A stretch of DNA of 64,000 nucleotides, from assembly GCF_023101685.1 (NCBI RefSeq), contig NZ_CP082164.1, positions 7,626,001 to 7,690,000 of the forward strand, given 5' to 3'. This DNA is from Bradyrhizobium sp. 186. GTDB lineage: Bacteria; Pseudomonadota; Alphaproteobacteria; Rhizobiales; Xanthobacteraceae. A program made the position numbers and the translations under genes. Shown in pieces: positions 9,657 through 18,997 of the stretch (positions are counted from its first letter, which is position 1; the number at the start of each line of letters is the position of its first letter). The notes beneath the pieces were generated by a model. The model was not told where the DNA came from. It did not search any database and was given only the letters and a program-made list of their open reading frames with translations.

Positions 9657-10616
9657 CTAACCAAGCCCGCTACGTGGATTGTAGGGGTGTTGGTCCCGCC
9701 ACTTCTCCATCAATGCCTCAAGCTCGGCGTCGTTCCCGTCCGGTAGCATAATCCTGATGGTGACGAAGAGATCCCCGGTTCCGCCAGCTTTCGGCAGGCC
9801 CTTGCCCTTGAGACGGAAGGTCCGGCCGCTGGAGGTATTCTTGGGAACCGAGAGCTCCACGGCATTGCCGAGCGTGGGCACGCGAACCTTGCCGCCGAGC
9901 ACCGCTTCGTAGAGCGTGACCGGCAGGTCGATCCGCAAATCGGCGCCCTCGACCTTGAAGAAGGCGTGCGGTGCGACGGTGATGGTGATCAGGAGATCGC
10001 CGGGCGGATGGCCGTGCGCGGTCTCGCCCTGTCCCTTCAGCCGGATCTGCTGGCCGCTGACGACGCCGACCGGAATCTTGACGTTGAGCTCCTTGCCTGT
10101 CGGCAGCCGGACGCGCTTCTCCCCGCCCTGCACCGACTCTTCCAGCGAGACGGTCATGGCGACGTTCAGGTCGAGATCGACTCCAATCCCGCCGGTGTCG
10201 AATTCGAACTGCCCGGCGCCGCCGGCCCCGGGCCGCGCACGCTGCCCGCCGCCGAACATGCTGTTGAGGATGTCCTCGAACGCACCACCGCCCTGGCCAG
10301 GGCCTGCGCCACCGCCGCGGAACGTGTAGCTCTCGAACCCGCCGGGACCCGCCCGCCCGCGCGCGCCACCGCCCGGAAAGCCCTGGAAGCGCGGCTTGCC
10401 GTCGGCGTCGATCTCGCCGCGGTCGAACTGCTTGCGCTTGTCCTCGTCGCCGAGGATCTCGTTGGCCGAATTGAGCTCAGCGAAGCGCTCGGCGGCCTTC
10501 GGGTCGTTCTTGTTGCTGTCTGGATGATGCTTCTTGGCAAGCTTGCGATAGGCGCTCTTGATCGCGGCAGCGTTGGCGCTCCGCGGCACCCCCAAGACCT
10601 CATAGGGGTCGCGCAT
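9657..10616 (-). CDS. DnaJ-type co-chaperone (CbpA-like, no zinc finger)
   Basis: A 319-residue class II J-protein. The J domain fills residues 1-67 with the HPD motif in [14 protein letters not shown] Gly/Phe-rich linker follows at about 80-130, and the two C-terminal beta-barrel domains start near [20 protein letters not shown]. The CxxCxGxG zinc repeats of DnaJ itself are absent, so it resembles CbpA. Such proteins stimulate the ATPase of DnaK and present clients to it. There is no dnaK or chaperone partner in the neighbourhood. Confidence 0.92.
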   Translation of the reverse strand: MRDPYEVLGVPRSANAAAIKSAYRKLAKKHHPDSNKNDPKAAERFAELNSANEILGDEDKRKQFDRGEIDADGKPRFQGFPGGGARGRAGPGGFESYTFRGGGAGPGQGGGAFEDILNSMFGGGQRARPGAGGAGQFEFDTGGIGVDLDLNVAMTVSLEESVQGGEKRVRLPTGKELNVKIPVGVVSGQQIRLKGQGETAHGHPPGDLLITITVAPHAFFKVEGADLRIDLPVTLYEAVLGGKVRVPTLGNAVELSVPKNTSSGRTFRLKGKGLPKAGGTGDLFVTIRIMLPDGNDAELEALMEKWRDQHPYNPRSGLG

Positions 10617-10726
10617 CCGTCACGTCTCCTCTTGGGAAATCGATGTGTTCAAAGGGCTCCCCGCCCCACCTGCGTTTCATGTGGGGGACGAGTGGCATTT
10701 TTGCAACTAGCCCGCGGAGCCGATTC

Positions 10727-11134
10727 CTAACTCCGCCACGGCTTTAGCGTATGAATCTCCCAACGGCCACGGCTGCTTTGGCAGCCGGCGCCCTGAAGCC
10801 AGCTTTCGGTATTGCGGTTGACGAAGCTCGCCAAGAAATCCCGGCACTTGCGGCCGTCCTCCGCGGCATATGACTGCGCAATCGGCGTCACCGAGCCGCG
10901 CGCCCCGGTCTCCGGATTCTCCCAGTGCTGGCTGGAATCCTTGTCGCCCTTGCTCAGGACGTCGGAAGCCGCATTACGGGCGAAGGCGAGATCGGTCTCG
11001 GTCGGTGCTGCCTCCTTTGCCGGCCGCGCGATCGAGCCGGTGAGGTCGCTGTCGTCGGCCTTGGCGTAGGCACTGCTGTCACTGCGGGAAAAGCTGCAGC
11101 CGCCGGCGCCGAGCCCGATCAGAATCAGCGTCAT
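10727..11134 (-). CDS. Putative outer-membrane lipoprotein, surface-antigen-like (RT0821/Lpp0805 type)
   Basis: A small secreted protein of about 135 residues from the ATG at 11134. MTLILIGLGAGGCSFS is a short hydrophobic segment ending in a lipobox (AGGC), so Cys13 is the likely lipidated residue. The C-terminal part carries WENPETGARGSVTPI and CRDFLASFVNRN, typical of small 17-kDa-antigen-like proteins of alphaproteobacteria. The signal is unusually short; a GTG 39 bases upstream would lengthen it, so the start is uncertain. It is divergent from pdxH. Confidence 0.65.
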   Translation of the reverse strand: MTLILIGLGAGGCSFSRSDSSAYAKADDSDLTGSIARPAKEAAPTETDLAFARNAASDVLSKGDKDSSQHWENPETGARGSVTPIAQSYAAEDGRKCRDFLASFVNRNTESWLQGAGCQSSRGRWEIHTLKPWRS

Positions 11135-11247
11135 GACAAAGCCGGACGGCCCGATCGCCGATAGGCCAACGCGCCCCCATGCCCTATATAGGGCGGTAGC
11201 GGACAACAACGCGTTTTGGGCCGCGGGACGCAACTCGGACTCCAGAC

Positions 11248-11889
11248 ATGAGCGACACGACCTCGATGAAACACCAGACACCCTTAACATCCGGTGATTT
11301 CACCGCCGCCGACGAACCTTTTGCGCTGTTCGAGGCCTGGCTGAACGAGGCGATCAAGAGCGAGCCGAACGATCCGAACGCCATGGCGCTCGCAACCGTC
11401 GACGCGGACGGGCTGCCGGACGTGCGCATGGTGCTGATGAAAGGCTTCGATACCGAGGGTTTCGTCTTCTACAGCCACATCGCGAGCCAGAAGGGCCGCG
11501 AACTCGCCGCAAATCCTAAGGCGGCGTTACTTTTTCACTGGAAGTCGCTGCGCCGTCAGGTCCGCATCCGCGGCAACGTGACGCCGGTGACCGACGCCGA
11601 GGCCGACGCCTATTTCGCCACCCGCCCCAAGCAGGCGCAGATCGGCGCCTGGGCGAGCAAGCAGTCGCAGCCGCTGGAAAGCCGCTTCGCCTTCGAGCAG
11701 GCGATCGCCAAGGTCGCGGCCAAGCACGTCATCGGCGAGGTGCCGCGGCCGCCGGGCTGGAGCGGCTGGCGTATCACGCCGTCGCGCATCGAGTTCTGGC
11801 ACGACCGCCCATTCCGCCTGCACGACCGCATCGAATTTCGCCGTGACGCGGCCGGCCAGCCGTGGTCCAAGACGCGAATGTACCCCTGA
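11248..11889 (+). CDS. pdxH: Pyridoxamine 5'-phosphate oxidase
   Basis: A 213-residue FMN enzyme that oxidises pyridoxine or pyridoxamine 5'-phosphate to pyridoxal 5'-phosphate, the last step of vitamin B6 synthesis and salvage. [31 protein letters not shown] is the FMN-binding barrel start, [18 protein letters not shown] the dimer and FMN strand, and the C-terminal [22 protein letters not shown] with RMYP at the end is the family signature. The start at 11248 gives a normal N-terminal extension. An SDR gene follows after 14 bases and is probably cotranscribed. Confidence 0.97.
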   Translation: MSDTTSMKHQTPLTSGDFTAADEPFALFEAWLNEAIKSEPNDPNAMALATVDADGLPDVRMVLMKGFDTEGFVFYSHIASQKGRELAANPKAALLFHWKSLRRQVRIRGNVTPVTDAEADAYFATRPKQAQIGAWASKQSQPLESRFAFEQAIAKVAAKHVIGEVPRPPGWSGWRITPSRIEFWHDRPFRLHDRIEFRRDAAGQPWSKTRMYP

Positions 11890-11903
11890 CCTGAAAGACC
11901 TTC

Positions 11904-12656
11904 ATGCCGCAGCCCTCCAATGCGCCGCGCCGCACGCTGCTCCTGACCGGAGCCAGCCGCGGCATCGGCCACGCCACCGTGATCCGATTCTCCTCGGCGG
12001 GCTGGCGCGTCATCACCTGCTCGCGGCACCCGTTCCCCGAGGACTGCCCGTGGGACGCGGGCCCCGAGGATCACATCCAGGTCGATCTCGGCAATCCCAC
12101 GGACACCGCACGCGCGATCTCCGACATCCGCAACCGCCTCGAAGGCGGCATGCTGCATGCGCTGGTCAACAACGCCGCGATCTCGCCGAAGGGACCGGGC
12201 GGTAGCCGGCTCGGCTCGGTCGACACCGATCTCGACACCTGGACGCATGTGTTCCACGTCAACTTCTTCGCGCCGATCATGATCGCGCGCGGACTGATCG
12301 AGGAGTTGAAGACGGCCAAGGGCTCGGTGGTAAACGTCACGTCGATCGCGGGCTCGCGGGTGCATCCCTTCGCGGGCGCCGCCTACGCCACCTCCAAGGC
12401 CGCACTCGCATCCCTGACGCGCGAGATGGCCTCGGACTTCGGCCGCGTCGGCGTGCGCGTCAACGCGATCGCGCCGGGCGAGATCGACACCTCGATCCTG
12501 TCGCCGGGCACCGAGAAGATCGTGGAGCAGCAGATCCCGATGCACCGGCTCGGCACGCCCGACGAGGTCGCCAAGATCATCTACGTGCTGTGCACGGAAA
12601 CATCGTCCTACGTGAACGGCGCCGAGATCCATATCAATGGCGGCCAGCACGTGTAA
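11904..12656 (+). CDS. Short-chain dehydrogenase/reductase
   Basis: A 250-residue classical SDR. It has the Rossmann glycine motif in LLTGASRGIGHATVIRF (TGxxxGIG), NNAAIS in place of NNAG, a catalytic Ser in NVTSIAG, and the Tyr-x3-Lys as YATSK (about residue 166). It ends with YVNGAEIHINGGQHV, the usual SDR C-terminal strand. Substrate is unknown. It starts 14 bases after pdxH on the same strand, which suggests a shared transcript, though no B6-related function follows from that. Confidence 0.88.
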   Translation: MPQPSNAPRRTLLLTGASRGIGHATVIRFSSAGWRVITCSRHPFPEDCPWDAGPEDHIQVDLGNPTDTARAISDIRNRLEGGMLHALVNNAAISPKGPGGSRLGSVDTDLDTWTHVFHVNFFAPIMIARGLIEELKTAKGSVVNVTSIAGSRVHPFAGAAYATSKAALASLTREMASDFGRVGVRVNAIAPGEIDTSILSPGTEKIVEQQIPMHRLGTPDEVAKIIYVLCTETSSYVNGAEIHINGGQHV

Positions 12657-12688
12657 GCGCCATTGCGAGCAGAGAGTCTGACAGCGCC

Positions 12689-13318
12689 TCAGGCGGGGCG
12701 CCTTCGGGTGCGGCGAGGCTGCAACGGCGTCCCCTCATAGAGATCGGCAACCGCGCATTGCAGCCCGAATGCGGGCAGCTTCAGATCATCGGCCGCGCCG
12801 AGCGTTTGCGAACTCCAACCACTCGGCGTCCTGGTGTCGAGACGAACTTCCATGCGGTCCTGCTCTATGATGAGCACCGCTTCGCAGGCCGCATGAGCGA
12901 GATAGATGGTTCGCTTTACATCGATCCACCTCGTCTCCGTGTCCGGCACCCGTGCCCCGTCGGTGGCAGAGACGATTTCCGCCAGCAGGTAAGCTCGCTC
13001 GACGAACCTCTGGTCCGGCTCATAGTCGGCATCGATGACCGCGACATCCGGCTCCGGCCGAAATTCGCCCGATCCGAGTTCGATGCCCGGACGCTGCATT
13101 GCGATCCGACTCTGGTCGTGATCCGCGAGTGCATCATTGAGCAGACGCTCGAGATTTCCTGCGATACGGTTGTGCGCGATCGTCGGCGGGGTCATCATCA
13201 TCGGGACACCTGCAACGAGCTCCCAGCGTTCATGGTCCGGGCGACCTTCCTGGAACGCACGGAAGCGCTCACCGGACATACGCCCGGCCCTGGTGGGTTC
13301 CTTGATTCCAACACCCAT
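12689..13318 (-). CDS. Uma2 family endonuclease (DUF820, PD-(D/E)XK fold)
   Basis: A 209-residue protein from the ATG at 13318 (MGVGIKEPTRAGRMSGERF). It shows the Uma2 layout: RWELVAGVPMMMTPPTIAHNRIAGNLERLL, then FRPEPDVAVIDAD with the catalytic Asp, and AYLLAEIVSATD giving the E-x-V strand. Uma2 proteins are very abundant in cyanobacteria and some Rhizobiales, and their role is unclear. The frame runs 34 codons further upstream, but those codons look non-coding. There is no toxin-antitoxin partner next to it. Confidence 0.8.
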   Translation of the reverse strand: MGVGIKEPTRAGRMSGERFRAFQEGRPDHERWELVAGVPMMMTPPTIAHNRIAGNLERLLNDALADHDQSRIAMQRPGIELGSGEFRPEPDVAVIDADYEPDQRFVERAYLLAEIVSATDGARVPDTETRWIDVKRTIYLAHAACEAVLIIEQDRMEVRLDTRTPSGWSSQTLGAADDLKLPAFGLQCAVADLYEGTPLQPRRTRRRPA

Positions 13319-13514
13319 CGGCGTCTCCGACGTCGCAGGGCGACAGCCTAATCGGCTCCGCCGTGAACGCCAATAGAGATAAGAGGGGCTGGAACGCGCG
13401 CCACCACCCAAATCAGACACTGCGTCTGAATATCAGGGAAGCACTAAGGGCACGAGAGCAAGGCGATCCAGACAAAGCCGCCGCAAGACCTGGATCGCCT
13501 TGACCCTTCCGTTC

Positions 13515-13730
13515 TCAATCGGCGCGAAACCGACGCGACTGTTCGCGCAGCCGCGGAGCGGCGTTGGATGCAGTCGAGCAATCGTCGTCGTTCTCACCGT
13601 CGAGCAGCGGAGCACCACAGTGCCGGCACATGCGTGCCGACATCGACGACGCCTTGCCGCTCGCCAGGATCTGACGATAGTTCGCCAGATCGATGACGTT
13701 GCGGGGCGACGTTATGTGTTTTTCAACCAT
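13515..13730 (-). CDS. Small hypothetical protein with a Cys pair
   Basis: A 71-residue protein. The N-terminal half (MVEKHITSPRNVIDLANYRQILASGK) looks like a helix, followed by ARMCRHCGAPLLDGENDDDC, where CRHC plus a later Cys suggests half of a zinc ribbon. I do not recognise a named family. It stands alone between the Uma2 gene and corA. The coding frame is supported by composition and by the ATG at 13730, not by any known homologue. Confidence 0.55.
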   Translation of the reverse strand: MVEKHITSPRNVIDLANYRQILASGKASSMSARMCRHCGAPLLDGENDDDCSTASNAAPRLREQSRRFRAD

Positions 13731-13915
13731 GGCTGTTCCTCGCGGCTACACGCTGTTTATCGCAGACAAGTTTCGCGTAAACGTTCAGCCCACCGCTCAA
13801 ATTTTACCGGAGGAATTGGGGCGGAGCGCACGCATCACCGCGCGGCCTCAATCCCGATCTATTCTGCGACACCATCCGCCGTCTCTCTACGACCGCCGTA
13901 AGGTCTCGGTAGCTA

Positions 13916-14893
13916 TTAGAGCCACTTCTTCCACTTGAAGATCCAGTACGGAACGATGGCTGCGATCAGCATCAGCACCAGCGCCAGCGGATAACCGTGC
14001 GCCCATTCGAGTTCCGGCATCGCCTTGAAGTTCATGCCGTAGATCGAGGCGATCAGCGTCGGCGGCATCAGGACAACGGCCATGACCGAAAACAGCTTGA
14101 TGATGTTGTTCTGCTCGAGATTAACAACGCCGAGCATGGCGTCGAGCACGAAGGTGATCTTGCTGGAGAGGTAGGAGGCGTGGTCGGTCAGCGAGACGAC
14201 GTCGCGCTGCATGGTCTTGAGCTGCTCGCGCATGTCCTTCGACCATTTCACGCCTTCCACCACCGCCGAGAGGAAGGCGACGACGCGGCCGATCGAGACC
14301 AGGCTCTCGCGAACCTTGGAGGTCAAATCGCCCTTGCGGCCGATCGAGATCAGGATCTGGGAGTATTGCTTGGCGTGACCGTGGCGTTCGCTCTCGGGCT
14401 CGAAGATGTCATGCGAGACCTGGTCGATCTCGGCGCCACATCGCTCCAGAATGTCGGCGCAGCGGTCGATCACCGCGTCGAGCAGTTCCATCAGCACCAT
14501 CTCGCCCGTGAGCCCTGGCGTACAGGAGCGGGCCAGCTTGGCCTCGACCAGCGCAAAGGGCTTCGGCAGGTCGTAACGCACCGTCACCAGGCGGTGGTCG
14601 CCCAGGATGAAGGTCACCGCCGTGGTCCGGGGCATGTCCGTATCAGAGTGGCACATCAGCGTCGCAGTCATGTAGCGCGCGCCATTCTCGATGTAGAGGC
14701 GGCTGGAGATCTCGATCTCCTGCATGTCTTCCCGGGTCGGGATCGCGATGCCCGCCAACCGCTCCACCGCTTTGTCCTCGGCCGCGGTCGGAGTGAACAG
14801 ATCGATCCAGACGGCGCTGTCCGGCAACACGGTGAGATCGTCGACAACAGCCTTCTTCAGGGAGGCCTCGGAGGGAACAAATACCGAAAACAT
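13916..14893 (-). CDS. corA: CorA-type magnesium (divalent cation) transporter
   Basis: A 325-residue CorA. The cytoplasmic N-terminal domain runs to about residue 260. Two transmembrane helices follow: IIKLFSVMAVVLMPPTLIAS, ending in the selectivity motif YGMNF (about 286-290), and YPLALVLMLIAAIVPYWIF, then a basic tail KWKKWL. CorA assembles as a pentamer in the inner membrane and admits Mg2+, Co2+ or Ni2+. The length and the GMN motif are standard. It is divergent from the L,D-transpeptidase gene across a 336-base gap. Confidence 0.95.
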   Translation of the reverse strand: MFSVFVPSEASLKKAVVDDLTVLPDSAVWIDLFTPTAAEDKAVERLAGIAIPTREDMQEIEISSRLYIENGARYMTATLMCHSDTDMPRTTAVTFILGDHRLVTVRYDLPKPFALVEAKLARSCTPGLTGEMVLMELLDAVIDRCADILERCGAEIDQVSHDIFEPESERHGHAKQYSQILISIGRKGDLTSKVRESLVSIGRVVAFLSAVVEGVKWSKDMREQLKTMQRDVVSLTDHASYLSSKITFVLDAMLGVVNLEQNNIIKLFSVMAVVLMPPTLIASIYGMNFKAMPELEWAHGYPLALVLMLIAAIVPYWIFKWKKWL

Positions 14894-15229
14894 GACAACT
14901 CCAGCGAGACCTGCGGCCGACCAGCGGCCCCTTAGCGCGATTCTGACAAGTTCATGATGACAACCACATTAACGGAGCGTTTGCATTTGTGGCTGCCCCG
15001 CGGCTCAATCGCGGCAAGGAGGCACATCCGGCCACGCTTTGCCCGAAAACCGCCCCAAGACCGCAAAACTTGCGGCAAAAAAGCCACAGCTTGGGTCTCG
15101 CAGCGCGGGAAAAGCCGTTAAGCGCTGGAATTGTGGCAGATTTCAACGATAATGGGATTAACGGAGTCGAGGAACTTGGGCGGTAAGCTCAAGGTTCCCG
15201 CGCGGTATTGTTTTGATTGGAACCAAACC
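14894..15229. other. Divergent intergenic region between corA and the L,D-transpeptidase gene
   Basis: The 336 bases should hold the promoters of both divergent genes. I see no clear sigma-70 pair, no GGAAC-N16-CGTT site, no riboswitch-like hairpin set and no short gene. The stretch near 15045-15110 is rich in AAACC/GGC words and is not obviously coding. Confidence 0.4.
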
Positions 15230-15907
15230 ATGTCGTCGCTGAAAGTTAAGTTGGTTATTTTGGCTGCCGGCCTGATGCTGTCGGGCTGCATGCAGGCCAC
15301 GCATTTTGAAGCGACCGACACCAAGGCCTTCAAGCCGAAGGACAAGGAACTGCTCGCCAAGGTCCGGTACGAAAACACCCCGGTCGCGGAGCCGTTCCGC
15401 CGCGCAATCGTCGACTACCATCGCAAGGAGTCGCCCGGCTCGATCGTGGTCGATTCCGACAACCACTACCTCTACTGGGTGATGGATGGCGGCAAGGCGA
15501 TCCGCTACGGCATCACCGTCGGCGAAGAGGCAATGGCCTGGTCCGGCATCGCCAAGGTTGGCAGCATGACCGAGTGGCCCGCTTGGCACCCGACCCCGGG
15601 CGAGATTTCGCGTCTGGGCGTGCCGACCTTTGTCGCTCCCGGCCCGGACAATCCGATGGGCTCGCGCGCGATGTACCTCTACTCGGGCGGCAAGGACACG
15701 CTGTTCCGCATTCACGGCACCAACCAGCCGGAATATATCGGCGCCTCGATCTCCTCGGGCTGCATTCGTATGACCAATGAAGATGCGATCGACCTCTACA
15801 ACCGCGTCAAGGTCGGCACCATCGTCGTGGTGCTCGAGCCGAAGCACGGCGATTCGCCCTATAACTCGCGTCTCGCGCTTCAGGGCGGCAGTTCCGGTTC
15901 TTACTAA
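15230..15907 (+). CDS. L,D-transpeptidase (YkuD domain) lipoprotein
   Basis: A 225-residue envelope protein. The N-terminus MSSLKVKLVILAAGLMLSGC is a lipoprotein signal with lipobox LSGC. The YkuD catalytic domain follows, opening SIVVDSDNHYLYWVMDGG and ending with HGTNQPEYIGASISSGCIRM, which contains the catalytic His and Cys. Enzymes of this type form 3-3 peptidoglycan cross-links or attach proteins to peptidoglycan in the periplasm. The frame extends to 15131, but the lipoprotein start at 15230 is clearly right. A strong terminator follows at 15951. Confidence 0.93.
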   Translation: MSSLKVKLVILAAGLMLSGCMQATHFEATDTKAFKPKDKELLAKVRYENTPVAEPFRRAIVDYHRKESPGSIVVDSDNHYLYWVMDGGKAIRYGITVGEEAMAWSGIAKVGSMTEWPAWHPTPGEISRLGVPTFVAPGPDNPMGSRAMYLYSGGKDTLFRIHGTNQPEYIGASISSGCIRMTNEDAIDLYNRVKVGTIVVVLEPKHGDSPYNSRLALQGGSSGSY

Positions 15908-15950
15908 ACGGGCCAGTACTTACTCAACAAGCCTTGCCTGAGGCTTTTCA

Positions 15951-15979
15951 AAAGCGCCGGTTTCACCGGCGCTTTTTTG
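15951..15979. terminator. Rho-independent terminator after the L,D-transpeptidase gene
   Basis: The hairpin has stem AAGCGCCGG / CCGGCGCTT, loop TTTCA, then a run of T residues. It lies 44 bases after the stop and overlaps the last codon of the convergent extensin-like gene. Confidence 0.85.
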
Positions 15980-17057
15980 TTGCCGGCTTACGCGCCGACT
16001 GGCTCTGGCCGGCATCCGCCGCCGGCTTGTCGGCAGGTGCGGCAGGCTTCGCCGCCCCCTCGTCGTCAGCCCCCTCCTTCGTCTCCGGCTTGGCCGCGAC
16101 CTCGCGCGGCGGAGCCTCTTCGGGCCGTTCCGCCGGCAGCAGCGGGGCGACCTGCGGCAGCGGATCCCAGATGTTCCACTGGCAGATCCGGTAATCGTTG
16201 CGGCGCGGCGCCAGATCGAGATGGATGTGGTCCTCGTGGTACCAGTCCGAGCCGGGGCCAAGCACGGTGGTGAAGCGGGAGCAGACCGAATGCAGCACGC
16301 GCTCGCGCACGTCGCGCGACATGGTGCGGTCGGTCAGGCCGATCGACTGGCCATTGGCGAGCTTGATCGCGCGGACGTCGAGCGCGTTGGCCTTGCCGTG
16401 CTCGGACAGCATCGCGCCCACGATACGGTTACGGCCGCGGCACTCGAAGGAGTCGAAATTGTCGAGATCGGCGATGCTCGAGCCGAGGCTTGTGGCCAGC
16501 GGCACCATGTCCGTCCGCACCCAATCGGCGATCGCGGACGCCATGGCGCAGCGGAGGATCGCCGCCGGCTTGACCGCCACCTTGCGCCTGTCCGGCAGCA
16601 CGATGGCTTCCAGCCGCACCAGATCCTCGCCGCCGCAGCCGCCGGGCCCGCGGATATCCGGGATCGATGGCGCGATCGCGATCTCCTCGGTCAACGCGAG
16701 GCGGCAGGCCGAGGCCTGTTTCTCGGGCGGCGGCGCCTCGGCAGGCTTGTCGGAGCCTGGCTTTTCGGGGGAAGGCTTGCCCTCCGCGGCCGGAGCGTCC
16801 GATGCAGGCTTGTCCGATGCTTTGGGCGCCTCCTCCGGGCGCGGCTTCGGCAAGGGGATTTTGGCTGAATGAACCGGCCCACGCGGCCGTGGTGCACCAA
16901 TGCCAAAGATATCGAGCGGCGCAGCATATTTTCGCGCAGCCGCGGGCTCGGGCAGCACGAGCGATAACCCAAGCGCGGCGGTAACCAGTGCCGCGCCGGC
17001 GGACATATAGCCGCGACAAGACCATTTGCGGCGAAAGTCCGGCAGGCTAAAACTCAT
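15963..17057 (-). CDS. Extensin-like (DUF/extensin_2) secreted protein
   Basis: A 364-residue exported protein. It has an N-terminal hydrophobic segment (about 18-40, GAALVTAALGLSLVLPEPAAA), a long Pro/Lys/Ala-rich stretch (about 60-115) with PEKPGSDKPAEAP-type repeats, then a folded extensin-like domain from CRLALTEEIAIA to the C-terminal third, containing GAMLSEHGKANALDVRAIKL and SDWYHEDHIHLDLAPRRNDY. The His/Asp-rich layout recalls metal-dependent peptidoglycan-hydrolase folds, but activity is not established. The tail is again Pro/Ala-rich and ends KKRR. Confidence 0.85.
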   Translation of the reverse strand: MSFSLPDFRRKWSCRGYMSAGAALVTAALGLSLVLPEPAAARKYAAPLDIFGIGAPRPRGPVHSAKIPLPKPRPEEAPKASDKPASDAPAAEGKPSPEKPGSDKPAEAPPPEKQASACRLALTEEIAIAPSIPDIRGPGGCGGEDLVRLEAIVLPDRRKVAVKPAAILRCAMASAIADWVRTDMVPLATSLGSSIADLDNFDSFECRGRNRIVGAMLSEHGKANALDVRAIKLANGQSIGLTDRTMSRDVRERVLHSVCSRFTTVLGPGSDWYHEDHIHLDLAPRRNDYRICQWNIWDPLPQVAPLLPAERPEEAPPREVAAKPETKEGADDEGAAKPAAPADKPAADAGQSQSARKPATKKRR

Positions 17058-17121
17058 GACAATTCTTTGGCCCAGCGCTGAGAACTATAACAAGTCCAGC
17101 CCTATTCGGAGGAACGACGGA

Positions 17122-18750
17122 ATGCTTGGTTTGATGCAAGACTGGCCCCTGCTCTGCCACCGGATCATCGAACACGCCGCCAGGATTCATGGCAAGCAGG
17201 AGGTCGTCACGCGGTCGATCGAGGGACCGATCCATCGCACCAACTATGCCGAAATCCACAAGCGTGCGCTCAAGGTCTCGCAGATGCTGGAGCGCGACGG
17301 CATCAAGCTTGGCGACCGCGTCGCGACGATCGCCTGGAACACCTGGCGCCATCTCGAGGTCTGGTACGGCATCATGGGCATCGGCGCCATCTGCCATACC
17401 GTCAATCCCCGCCTTTTCCCCGAGCAGATCGCCTGGATCATCAACCATGCGCAGGACCGCATCGTGATGACCGACATCACCTTCGTGCCGGTGCTGGAGA
17501 AGCTCGCCGACAAGCTTCCGAGCGTGGAGCGCTATGTCGTGCTCACCGACAAGGCGCATATGCCACAGACCACGCTGAAGAACGTGGTCGCCTACGAGGA
17601 CTGGATCGCGGAGGCCGACGGCCAATTCAAATGGAAGGATTTTGACGAGAACACGGCGGCCGCGATGTGCTACACGTCCGGCACCACGGGCGACCCCAAG
17701 GGCGTGCTGTATTCGCACCGCTCCAACGTGTTGCACGCGCTGATGGCCAACAATGTCGATGCGCTCGGCACCAGCGCCTCCGAGACGATGCTGCCGGTGG
17801 TGCCGCTGTTCCACGCCAATAGCTGGGGAATCGCCTTCTCCGCACCCTCGCAGGGCACCAAGCTGGTGATGCCCGGCGCCAAGCTCGACGGCGCCTCGGT
17901 CTACGAGCTGCTCTCGACCGAGAAGGTGACGCACACCGCGGGCGTGCCGACGGTGTGGCTGATGCTGCTCCAGCACATGACCGCCAACAATCTGAAGTTG
18001 CCGGATCTGAAGATGGTGATCTGCGGCGGCTCGGCGATGCCGCGCTCGATGATCAAGGCCTTCCTCGACATGGGCTCGAACGTCCGCCACGCCTGGGGCA
18101 TGACCGAGATGAGCCCGATCGGCAGCGTCGCGGCGCTGAAGCCGCCGTTCAGCGATGCGACCGGCGAGGCGCGGCTCGACGTGCTCCAGATGCAGGGCTA
18201 CGCGCCGTTCGCCGTCGAGATGAAAATCACCGACGATGCCGGCAAGGAACTGCCTTGGGACGGCAAGACCTTCGGCCGCCTCAAGGTCGCCGGTCCCGCC
18301 GTCGCCAAGGCCTATTACCGTATCGACGCTGACATCCTCGACGAGGACGGCTTCTTCGACACCGGCGACGTCTCGACCATCGACGAGGCCGGCTATATGC
18401 GGATCACCGACCGTTCCAAGGACGTGATCAAGTCCGGCGGCGAGTGGATATCCTCGATCGACCTGGAGAACCTCGCGGTCGCCCACCCCGCTGTGGCCGA
18501 GGCCGCTGTGATCGGCGTCTTCCACCCCAAATGGGACGAGCGGCCGCTGCTGATCGTGCAGCTCAAGCAGGGCCAGCAAGCCACGCGCGAGGACATCCTC
18601 AAGTTCATGGACGGCAAGATCGCCAAATGGTGGATGCCCGACGACGTCGCTTTCGTCGAGGGCATCCCGCATACGGCGACCGGCAAGATCCTGAAGACGG
18701 CGTTGCGCGACCAGTTCAAAGACTATCGCTTCCCGAACGCGGCGGCGTAG
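17122..18750 (+). CDS. Acyl-CoA ligase (AMP-forming), medium/long-chain or DmdB-like
   Basis: A 542-residue ANL-superfamily ligase that activates a carboxylic acid as acyl-AMP and transfers it to CoA. MCYTSGTTGDPKGVLYSHRS is the P-loop (about 183-202), WGMTEMSPIG the A5 motif, and DGFFDTGDVSTIDEAGYMRITDRSKDVIKSGGEWIS the A7-A8 hinge; the catalytic Lys is in HTATGKILKTALR. The N-terminus MLGLMQDWPLLCHRII resembles ligases annotated as 3-(methylthio)propanoyl-CoA or medium-chain acyl-CoA ligases, and the substrate cannot be fixed by eye. The start at 17122 follows GGAGGAAC; the frame upstream is not coding. Confidence 0.9.
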   Translation: MLGLMQDWPLLCHRIIEHAARIHGKQEVVTRSIEGPIHRTNYAEIHKRALKVSQMLERDGIKLGDRVATIAWNTWRHLEVWYGIMGIGAICHTVNPRLFPEQIAWIINHAQDRIVMTDITFVPVLEKLADKLPSVERYVVLTDKAHMPQTTLKNVVAYEDWIAEADGQFKWKDFDENTAAAMCYTSGTTGDPKGVLYSHRSNVLHALMANNVDALGTSASETMLPVVPLFHANSWGIAFSAPSQGTKLVMPGAKLDGASVYELLSTEKVTHTAGVPTVWLMLLQHMTANNLKLPDLKMVICGGSAMPRSMIKAFLDMGSNVRHAWGMTEMSPIGSVAALKPPFSDATGEARLDVLQMQGYAPFAVEMKITDDAGKELPWDGKTFGRLKVAGPAVAKAYYRIDADILDEDGFFDTGDVSTIDEAGYMRITDRSKDVIKSGGEWISSIDLENLAVAHPAVAEAAVIGVFHPKWDERPLLIVQLKQGQQATREDILKFMDGKIAKWWMPDDVAFVEGIPHTATGKILKTALRDQFKDYRFPNAAA

Positions 18751-18762
18751 GGCCACCACGGA

Positions 18763-18886
18763 CGTCATGCCCGGGCAGAAGCGCGAAGCGCGTCTTCGCG
18801 CTAGATGTCCCGGGCATCCTCGTTCTGACCTCAAGAAAGATAGGCGTGGATGGCCGGGTCAAGCCAGGTCAAGCCCGGCCATGACG
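18763..18886. repeat. Extragenic palindromic repeat, variant
   Basis: The arms GTCATGCCCGGGCAG and AAGCCCGGCCATGAC flank a spacer holding GCGCGAAGCGCGTCTTCGCG, itself a hairpin. It is related to the elements at 6251 and 31228. It lies between the ligase stop and the DUF1499 gene. Confidence 0.75.
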
Positions 18887-18997
18887 GCGAGACGGGTGGC
18901 GGAACCCTTGAATTTGCCCCCGGGCCGTGGTCTCAACGCCTTCATCGTCGCGCCAGATCGGCCGGCACCGCACCAAAACCCCGGCAGAGCTCACCCG